From assembly GCF_005877885.1 (NCBI RefSeq), contig NZ_VCHY01000005.1:62001-126000 (forward strand): 64,000 nucleotides of DNA. Direction: 5' to 3'. This stretch comes from Labilibacter sediminis. Lineage in GTDB: Bacteria > Bacteroidota > Bacteroidia > Bacteroidales > Marinilabiliaceae. Below are positions 57,777 through 64,000 of the stretch, piece by piece; position 1 is the first letter of the stretch; each line of letters starts with the position of its first letter. A program made the translations under genes and the position numbers. Below the pieces are notes generated by a model that saw nothing but the letters and a program-made list of their open reading frames with translations, was not told where the DNA came from and made no database searches.

Positions 57777-59318
57777 ATGAAAAGAAGTAAAAAAAGCATT
57801 CTGCTTTTACTGGGAGTACTCACAGGGTTCCTCGCATTCAGCTGCAGTAACACCAATAAACAGAAAAAAACAACTAAGCCCAATGTAGTATTTATTATAA
57901 CTGACGACCAGGGCTACGGAGATTTTAGTGCCTATGGAGGTGCAAAAGATGCACAAACTCCTTATCTGGATGAGTTGGCTTCTGAAGGCGTAAGATTTAC
58001 CCAGGCCTATGTATCTATGTCTGTGTGTAGTCCTTCGCGAATGGCCATGCTAACAGGTCGCCAGCAACAGCGTTGGGGCGTTTATAATTTTGGTGCCCGT
58101 TTCCCGGAAAGTGAAATCACCCTTGCCGAACAATTTCAGGCCAATGGTTATCATACTGCCATGGTTGGGAAATCACATTACGGACCAGTAAGCGGCCCGG
58201 GCGAACCCGAATTCCCAACCTCACATGGTTTCGACTATTTTTTTGGTAAAGAAGGTGGAACGATGGATTACCTAAGACATAAAGCCGGCGACAGGAAAGG
58301 CTTTAGCAAAAAAATGGCCAATCATTTAGGTGTTGGTCCGTTCTGGGAAAATGACCAGCAGGTAGATATGGAAGGATACTCCACCGATATCATCCGCGAT
58401 AAAACCATTCAATACATTGATGAGCATCAGGATAAACCATTCTTTTTATTGGTTTCCTTTAATGCTGTGCACCTATTTACACATCAAATACCAGAGGCCG
58501 ATCTTAAGTTAATGGGTATTGATAAAGTACCGGATTGGGATCCTGTAACCGGTGACTGGGACGAATACCTGGAGTGGTATGTAAATACAGTTCGCCCAAA
58601 TACGCCTGAAGGACGCCAGAGATATTTATATCATTTAAATAAACTTGATGAAGCCATAGGCGCCATACATAACAAAATTAAACAAGTTGGTATTGATGAA
58701 AATACTATTGTGATGTTTATTTCTGATAACGGAGGTTCACCGCGAACTTATGCCGAAAATACGCCTTTAAAAGGAAACAAATATATACTTGAAGAAGGAG
58801 GAATACGGGTTCCATTTGTTATGTCATGGCCTAATCACCTTCCCAAAGGTTTAGTTTACGACAAAACGGTTAGTGGTATGGATATCTTTCCAACCATTCA
58901 TGCAGCCCTTGACTTTGAGCTACCGGAAAAACATATGGATGGTATTAATCTATTACCGTATATCACAGGAACTAATGATGAAAACCCTCACGAATGGTTA
59001 TTCTGGACAGGTTTTCATTTAAAAGGAAAACCTCTTGTTTACGACGATCCTAATGGTGCACTGGCGCGTCATGATAAAACATATAATGGCGATAATACAG
59101 GATGGGCTGTCCGCTACAAAAACTGGAAGCTAAGATACTACGGTCGCACCGATGCCTATGGTTTATTTGATTTAGATAAAGACATCAGTGAGAAGAATGA
59201 CGTTTCGGCCAAACATCCGGAGCTGGTAAAGAAAATGACCAAACGTTTTTTTGAGTGGCACGATGAAATTAAAAAAGACCATGTAAACTACGATATACCT
59301 GAAGCCAGTGAATTTTAG
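57777..59318 (+). CDS. Sulfatase 2 (S1 family lipoprotein), CSPSR active site
   Basis: Type-I sulfatase, 513 residues, with a lipoprotein signal (FSCSN, Cys23). Metal ligands Asp43-Asp44 lie in ITDDQGYGD, the formylglycine site is Cys84 in CSPSRMAMLTG, and FISDNGGS carries the later metal residues. The sequence resembles N-acetylgalactosamine-4/6-sulfatase and arylsulfatase groups, in line with a chondroitin/dermatan substrate; the exact specificity is inference. It stands alone behind its own regulatory region. Confidence 0.93.
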   Translation: MKRSKKSILLLLGVLTGFLAFSCSNTNKQKKTTKPNVVFIITDDQGYGDFSAYGGAKDAQTPYLDELASEGVRFTQAYVSMSVCSPSRMAMLTGRQQQRWGVYNFGARFPESEITLAEQFQANGYHTAMVGKSHYGPVSGPGEPEFPTSHGFDYFFGKEGGTMDYLRHKAGDRKGFSKKMANHLGVGPFWENDQQVDMEGYSTDIIRDKTIQYIDEHQDKPFFLLVSFNAVHLFTHQIPEADLKLMGIDKVPDWDPVTGDWDEYLEWYVNTVRPNTPEGRQRYLYHLNKLDEAIGAIHNKIKQVGIDENTIVMFISDNGGSPRTYAENTPLKGNKYILEEGGIRVPFVMSWPNHLPKGLVYDKTVSGMDIFPTIHAALDFELPEKHMDGINLLPYITGTNDENPHEWLFWTGFHLKGKPLVYDDPNGALARHDKTYNGDNTGWAVRYKNWKLRYYGRTDAYGLFDLDKDISEKNDVSAKHPELVKKMTKRFFEWHDEIKKDHVNYDIPEASEF

Positions 59319-59480
59319 AAACACTGCAAATCACCGATCAGGTATAAAAGCAGGCTTTAAATGTTGTTTATATTTTCGGGCATAATTTGAGTCATGCCCT
59401 GCTTATTTATTGATGTACCCTATATTCACACTTATTGAACAATACGTGCTGAATTGAAAATAGACGCAGTCAAAGCACTG

Positions 59481-59655
59481 TTTAACCCGGATTATGCATT
59501 AGATTTTCGTTATGAACATTGAAAATGCAATAAAACAAACACTTACTGAAACGAGGCATAGCACCGCTATGGTGAGTTGAAGCAAGTGAGTAAAACGATT
59601 TGTTTTAAAGTAGTTTCAATGTGCAATAGATTAGCTAATGCATATTCCGGGTTTA
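59481..59655. repeat. MITE-like inverted-repeat element, copy C
   Basis: Starts TTTAACCCGGATTATGCATT, ends AATGCATATTCCGGGTTTA. Arms stay complementary for about 45 bases (TTCGTTATGAACATTGAAAA versus AGTTTCAATGTGCAATAG). The centre has CATAGC-ACC-GCTATG inside AAAACAAACAC ... TTTGTTTT, so the whole element folds into one long stem. Confidence 0.88.
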
Positions 59656-59790
59656 ACCCAGCCCCAGGCATCGCCCTACTCTTTATACACATTATAGATT
59701 AATTGTATTTATAAGGTCAATTAAGCAAGTCTTTAAAATAAAATAAGATAATAAGGTTGGTATTTATGTCCGATTTAACAGCTACTAAGG

Positions 59791-59966
59791 TTTAACCCGC
59801 TTTATGCATTAGAAAATCTATTACATATTGAAATCACTTCAAAACAAGACACTTTGTTGCTTCACTTCAACTCGCCAGAACGATGCTATGCCTCATTTCA
59901 GTAAAGCCTTGTTTTATCGTGCTTTCAATGTTCATAACGAAGTTCTAATGCATAATGCGGGTTTAA
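59791..59966. repeat. MITE-like inverted-repeat element, copy D (opposite orientation)
   Basis: Starts TTTAACCCGCTTTATGCATT and ends AATGCATAATGCGGGTTTAA. Its right half (TTTCAATGTTCATAACGAAG) is the complement of the left half of copy C, so it lies inverted relative to C, 135 bases away. 176 bp, no ORF. Confidence 0.88.
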
Positions 59967-60129
59967 CGATTACGGAACATAGTAAATAGGATTTAATATT
60001 GAGTAGATAAAATAAGGTAAACGTGTATGCAGTAAATTAGCTTGAAATAACAGAAAAACCTTATTATTTTTTGCTTTTTAACCTTAATAGTCAGGTGTTT
60101 ATTCGTTTAATTCAACCTTATTAGCTTAT

Positions 60130-60297
60130 TTAACAATAAAGCGCATAAAGGGTAGGGCATCGCCTAGGGTTAGGCGGAATAAGAATCAGCGTCATGACGG
60201 GACAGATCATTTTTATCTATATGGTGAATATATAGCGTTAGCTGCATTTATAAAAGAATATGGTGCTAAATATGATGATAAGTATTTGTGGATCTAA
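60130..60297 (+). pseudogene. Possible gene remnant (C-terminal fragment)
   Basis: A short open frame ends at a TAA at 60295-60297. Its last 35 codons read like real protein (DGTDHFYLYGEYIALAAF, then KEYGAKYDDKYLWI), while the basic stretch before it (GRASPRVRRNKNQ) does not, and no start codon is evident. It could be the decayed end of a gene. Parent family not recognised. Confidence 0.35.
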
Positions 60298-60381
60298 ACT
60301 TGAACTGTCCCTAAAATACACCTGATTTGCATTATTGAAAACCCCCAGGTGTCACTGCGTTTTACCCGGGGCCAGGTTAAG

Positions 60382-60398
60382 TTAGGCTTTCAGCCTAA
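60382..60398. repeat. Hairpin TTAGGC-TTTCA-GCCTAA
   Basis: Perfect 6-bp stem with loop TTTCA, as in AATCC-TTTCA-GGATT (43799) and AGGC-TGAAA-GCCT (56988). Confidence 0.6.
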
Positions 60399-60557
60399 GA
60401 TTTTTCTACAGTAAAATATCCTATATATACAGCCTGAGTGCAATATATCCGGCTTTATTTGACATTTCTTTATCACAGCAAACATACCATATTTTTTCAG
60501 TTCCAAGTTTTTAACGTGATACCAAATCACTCGCTTCACAGTAATCATTAAACGTAA

Positions 60558-60596
60558 AAAAGGCTGGAATCTTCCGTCGAAGATATCCAGCCTTTT
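60558..60596 (-). terminator. Terminator-like hairpin, duplicate
   Basis: Stem AAAAGGCTGG / CCAGCCTTTT with inner ATCTTC / GAAGAT. Together with the following 26 bases it repeats the hairpin at 60909. Confidence 0.7.
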
Positions 60597-60908
60597 CAAC
60601 TTAGTACTACAAGTGTCAGAAAATTCACCTATGCTTCTATTGTCAGAGAATCACAGGCTATTTAATGTGACTTAACGATTAAAACTTCCCACAATTTTAA
60701 CCATCATAATAGCACATTAAAAATCTTTATTATAAAGTTATAATTTAAATATTTTATTTTCCCCAAGCGAACAAACAAATATACTAAACCTATCCAATTT
60801 AAGCCATTAAATTAAGAAAATTTAACACTATTACGCCATCTTAAAACTCCTTTAAACACAAGGGATTAACCGACACACCCCAACTCTTTTACACAAAAAA
60901 AATGCAAA

Positions 60909-60947
60909 AAAAGGCCACAAACTTCCATTGAAGATTTCCGGCCTTTT
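60909..60947 (-). terminator. Terminator-like hairpin downstream of PL8 lyase 2
   Basis: Stem AAAAGGCC / GGCCTTTT with inner CTTC / GAAG; on the minus strand it is followed by a T run. It is about 155 bases after the PL8 stop. Confidence 0.75.
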
Positions 60948-61103
60948 CAACTTAGTACTACAAGTGTCAGAAATTGCTACCTACATCCTCTTTTGTTATC
61001 GGACGACAGGTTGTTTGACCCTAACCATTACCGTAATAACATTCTGCCATTTTCCGGTAGTATCGGTAAGTCCATAAATATCTTAATTAAAACATTCCCA
61101 TTC

Positions 61104-64000
61104 TTATTTCACAATTCTTAACTCAACACTTTCCGTCAGTCCATCCTTACAGATAAAAGTAATTATCGTATTATCTTCTTCAGTAATTTTTAACTGAACA
61201 GAAGAATCCGGAGCTTCCCACTTACCTTTTAACTCAATTTTTAGTGTTGTTTCCTGACTTTCGTGCGAACGCCATGGACGCGAGTAAATACTTCTCTCAA
61301 CCCTTTTACCATCCTTATATATTTCATCGGCCGGACCTGAGTATAAAGCCAGGTCAGGATTAACAACATGTAGGTTTAACTTATTTTCGTTTTGTTTAGA
61401 TATGGCCATGCAAGGCATATTTGTGCTTTTTATGATACCCAAATCATTTTCTTCAGCCGTCTCAAAAAATACATATGCAATTTCGCCGGTTTCATCACTT
61501 GATACAATATGTTTTTGTGATGATTGACTCAATACTTTATAAGATGGATTCGCTGCCAATTCCTTCACCATACTTTTATTGGTACATGGAACAAGACAAT
61601 AATGATAGCTTGCATCTTTTGGTGCCTTTCCATGCTGAATAATCGCTGCTGTAAAATTTCCTTCCGTTGGTTTTTCACTACTCTCATCGCGCGAATGTTG
61701 TAAACCTTGTTTAAAATAAACCTTTCCGTCAGGAATTAGATAACCATTGTTTTTATTATCCATCATCCAATACATATTGGCCTCTATCTGCTTTTCGTCC
61801 TCTGTTACCGCCAGTCCGTTAAGGCTTACCGCAGGATCCTCTTTACCCATATGGTTCTGAAACAAAATAGTTTCTGTTGGACGATCCTGATTGGTATTTT
61901 CAATGCCTGATCCCAGGCAAACCACAATATTATCGAAAAAGAAATATGATTTTCGACCTCTTAGACTACCCTGGTATTTATCGTGCTCATGCAGAATAAA
62001 AGCATAAATGCCATTTGTACTATCAGCATTTACTCCCCCTGCAAAAGCTTCATCCGAAAACAACATTTCTTCGTAACCCGAAAACTGATCAACATTACGA
62101 ATATCGGCACGTAAATCATCAATAGGTAAATTAATAACTGTTGTACCCGGAAAACGATTCCAATCCCAACCTTTTTGCACAAAACCACTGGACTTATGAT
62201 TTACAGGACTACCCTTACCCATAACCTGCAGTTGTCCGTGTGCTAAATAACGACCATAAAGATTAGCCCCGAGGTATTGCTCCGATGCCCATAAGTAGCG
62301 TGAATGACCACGTACCGAAGCTGCCCATTCATTACGTCGATGAACCGAAGATGATGCATAAGGCATAGTGATATGTCCGGCAGGCGTTTCTTCTGCTTTA
62401 ATTCCCTGTGCAATAAACTCTTTAGCTGCTGCTTCTTTGGTATTGTTTTGAACCAAACGAAGATAAGCGCTTGCTAACTCCTTATCAACATTGGAACTTC
62501 CATCAGGTGTACCAGCTTTGGCCAGAATGGCATAGTGATCAGTTTTTAAGGCTCCTACACCTTCCGGATGACGACCTGACATAGATAACGGCCATTGGGT
62601 AAGGTTACAATAAAAACGCATGGTAAGTAAGGCTTTTTTCAATGTAGCATGACCTTGTTTGCTCACCTGAAACGGTGTTCCGCTCATAAAATAAACCATG
62701 CGCACTGCTCCATTCATACCTCCGGTGGCATAAGCCGGGTAATGATTGGCATGATGATACGATGATCCGTCAATTTTAAAAGAATCGTCCAATCCCGGTG
62801 CCGGCATTAAGCCATTGTCAACCCAGCGCGAAAAACTATTTAAATACTGCACTTTTAATGGAGAATCCTCCATGATAAGAACACTTCCCAAACGTCCCAT
62901 CACCATGGTGTTGAAAGCATCCATATCTATTCCATATTTTTCGGGCTTATGAAAAGTTTCTCCTATGGCAGAATACCATTGCATGCCGGCAACTGCCTCT
63001 TCCAATTTATTTTCCTCGGCCAGCACATCACGCATTAAAAACAATGCTTTATAATAACCTCTCCAATTATATCCATAATGATGAATGGTACCCCATCCGC
63101 TTCCTTCAGCTACACCCTGATCAACCATATGATCGTACATATCCATATACATTTGGCGTAATTCAGCTTTAAGGTCTGTAGATTCACAATTTACATATGC
63201 ATTGGCTATGGATGCCAATACATTGAAGTATGTTTTTAAATCTGTTTTATTTTGACGATAAAGTTTGGCAATACTGCGACCGGCAACCGGAATATACAAC
63301 TCTGCATTACGTCCAAACCAAATGGGCTTACCACTTATTTGATCCTGATGACGTACAATTTGGTAACGATCAACTTGTTTCTTTAAACTTTCAACACTCT
63401 TTTTTGTAATACGCTGTTTTTTAAGAATGTCTTCTGTATATCGTTGCTCAATTAATCTAAAAGCTGCCTTTGTCTCCTCTGATAAAGTTTGAGGGGCATC
63501 CAAATCCGGTTTCATTAAGCTTGCCTTTTGCTGAACCAACCAGTTATTTGTTGTTTTGGCATTTACATTGGGCACCTGAAAATCGGGTGTATGGTGTCGA
63601 CTATCAATGGGCTGGCACAGAAACATATGATCGAAAAACAATTGTCCTTTGCTTATCCCCTCAGGAGTTTCTATACGAAGTCTGTTCATGGAGCTAACAG
63701 GTGTCCCCTCCATATCACGCTCATAAGAAACCCATGCTGCTCGCCATCCTTTATAATTTAGTCCGAAAGTAAACTGACAATTATCTACCTCATCGGTTCC
63801 AAATATAAAAGTAACGTGATCATTTATTGGTGTTTCGTTATATACCCAAACTGCAAAAGATGGAATAGATTTATCCTCTCCTTCTGCATCAAATGGTACA
63901 AAACCAATATCTTGCTTTAGGGTAATACTACCATCTTTTTTCCACGACCAGTTTAATGATTTTTGACCGTGCTTATAATGCATAGCACTTAAGGAAAGTG
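61104..64000 (-). CDS. Polysaccharide lyase family 8, 5' end outside the window
   Basis: Second PL8 lyase; 959 residues are visible from the first Met at 63983, but the frame stays open to the window edge and the extra codons (LSLSA) align with RLSISSAHYK of the other PL8, so the signal peptide and about 45 residues lie beyond 64000. Toroid motifs IHHYGYNWRGYYKALF, IDGSSYHHANHYPAY and SGRHPEGVGALK hold the likely Asn/His/Tyr/Arg catalytic set; the beta-sandwich has GWDWNRFPGTT as in the other lyase. There is no T9SS domain: it ends SVELRIVK, so it is probably periplasmic or lipid-anchored, unlike its paralogue. It is closer to chondroitin AC lyase-type sequences. Confidence 0.93.
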   Translation of the reverse strand, partial: LSLSAMHYKHGQKSLNWSWKKDGSITLKQDIGFVPFDAEGEDKSIPSFAVWVYNETPINDHVTFIFGTDEVDNCQFTFGLNYKGWRAAWVSYERDMEGTPVSSMNRLRIETPEGISKGQLFFDHMFLCQPIDSRHHTPDFQVPNVNAKTTNNWLVQQKASLMKPDLDAPQTLSEETKAAFRLIEQRYTEDILKKQRITKKSVESLKKQVDRYQIVRHQDQISGKPIWFGRNAELYIPVAGRSIAKLYRQNKTDLKTYFNVLASIANAYVNCESTDLKAELRQMYMDMYDHMVDQGVAEGSGWGTIHHYGYNWRGYYKALFLMRDVLAEENKLEEAVAGMQWYSAIGETFHKPEKYGIDMDAFNTMVMGRLGSVLIMEDSPLKVQYLNSFSRWVDNGLMPAPGLDDSFKIDGSSYHHANHYPAYATGGMNGAVRMVYFMSGTPFQVSKQGHATLKKALLTMRFYCNLTQWPLSMSGRHPEGVGALKTDHYAILAKAGTPDGSSNVDKELASAYLRLVQNNTKEAAAKEFIAQGIKAEETPAGHITMPYASSSVHRRNEWAASVRGHSRYLWASEQYLGANLYGRYLAHGQLQVMGKGSPVNHKSSGFVQKGWDWNRFPGTTVINLPIDDLRADIRNVDQFSGYEEMLFSDEAFAGGVNADSTNGIYAFILHEHDKYQGSLRGRKSYFFFDNIVVCLGSGIENTNQDRPTETILFQNHMGKEDPAVSLNGLAVTEDEKQIEANMYWMMDNKNNGYLIPDGKVYFKQGLQHSRDESSEKPTEGNFTAAIIQHGKAPKDASYHYCLVPCTNKSMVKELAANPSYKVLSQSSQKHIVSSDETGEIAYVFFETAEENDLGIIKSTNMPCMAISKQNENKLNLHVVNPDLALYSGPADEIYKDGKRVERSIYSRPWRSHESQETTLKIELKGKWEAPDSSVQLKITEEDNTIITFICKDGLTESVELRIVK

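Larger units (their letters stand above)
59319..61103. other. 1.8-kb repeat-rich region between sulfatase 2 and PL8 lyase 2
   Basis: Holds MITE-like copies C and D in opposite orientation, a short possible gene remnant (60130-60297), a TTTCA-loop hairpin (60382-60398) and a duplicated terminator segment (60558 and 60909). No intact gene; a 69-codon minus frame at 60390-60599 runs through a hairpin and is not credible. Confidence 0.75.

Noticed and set aside
60390-60599. 69-codon minus-strand ORF
   Set aside because: Begins inside the duplicated terminator hairpin and crosses a second hairpin; sequence is not protein-like.

Overview
The window is an AT-rich chromosomal segment of a Bacteroidota bacterium. 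The evidence is a SusC/SusD pair, type IX secretion (T9SS) C-terminal sorting domains, a fused SecDF, a Bacteroidota-type promoter (TTTG-N19-TAnnTTTG) in front of several genes, and almost no Shine-Dalgarno sequences. The gene mix (PL8 glycosaminoglycan lyases, sulfatases, T9SS, stand-alone Rex, HD-PycTM protein) would fit a marine Bacteroidales/Marinilabiliales-like organism, but that placement is inference.

Layout. 1-2.5 kb: two-component system (minus strand). 2.9-4.1 kb: HD-hydrolase fused to a PycTM-like membrane domain. 4.4-7.6 kb: GH2 beta-galactosidase lipoprotein. 7.8-11.9 kb: minus-strand operon mtaB, inositol-phosphatase-family gene, LpxL-like acyltransferase, GT2 glycosyltransferase. 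12.1-14.8 kb: phoH and folC, divergent. 14.9-15.2 kb: three identical tRNA-Val genes in 109-bp tandem repeats. 15.4-17.6 kb: a DUF4412-like secreted protein and rex. 17.6-23.9 kb: histidine kinase plus sigma-54 response regulator (minus), divergent from a degenerate ABC ATPase and an FtsX/MacB-like permease (plus). 24.1-27.1 kb: secDF. 27.2-32.8 kb: tightly packed operon tatA, cation antiporter, lolD-like, TIGR02757, trmN6-like, MATE, comB, closed by a terminator. 33-37.4 kb: small membrane protein, saccharopine-dehydrogenase family gene, mutS. 37.6-38.3 kb: three 280-bp units each carrying tRNA-Gly and tRNA-Leu. 38.4-64 kb: a sulfated-glycosaminoglycan (chondroitin/dermatan/hyaluronan-like) utilisation locus.

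The glycan locus has, on the minus strand, a surface lipoprotein, SusC, SusD, a T9SS-secreted binding-type protein, a T9SS-tagged PL8 lyase and a second PL8 lyase that runs off the right edge. On the plus strand it has two sulfatases and a set of small secreted proteins (two lectin-like, one unknown). The likely logic is that PL8 lyases cut the chain, SusC/D and the lipoprotein bind and import fragments, and sulfatases desulfate them. No unsaturated glucuronyl hydrolase, sulfatase-maturing enzyme or hybrid two-component regulator is in the window.

The intergenic DNA is unusually structured. The most striking signal is a 269-bp mirror array at 44761-45029: seven AGTACATC half-sites at exact 21-bp steps facing seven GATGTACT half-sites in the same register around a 17-bp palindrome. 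There is also a MITE-like inverted-repeat family of about 175 bp (four full-size copies, one internally deleted, two solo ends), a second family of hairpin repeats, and small hairpins with a TTTCA loop.
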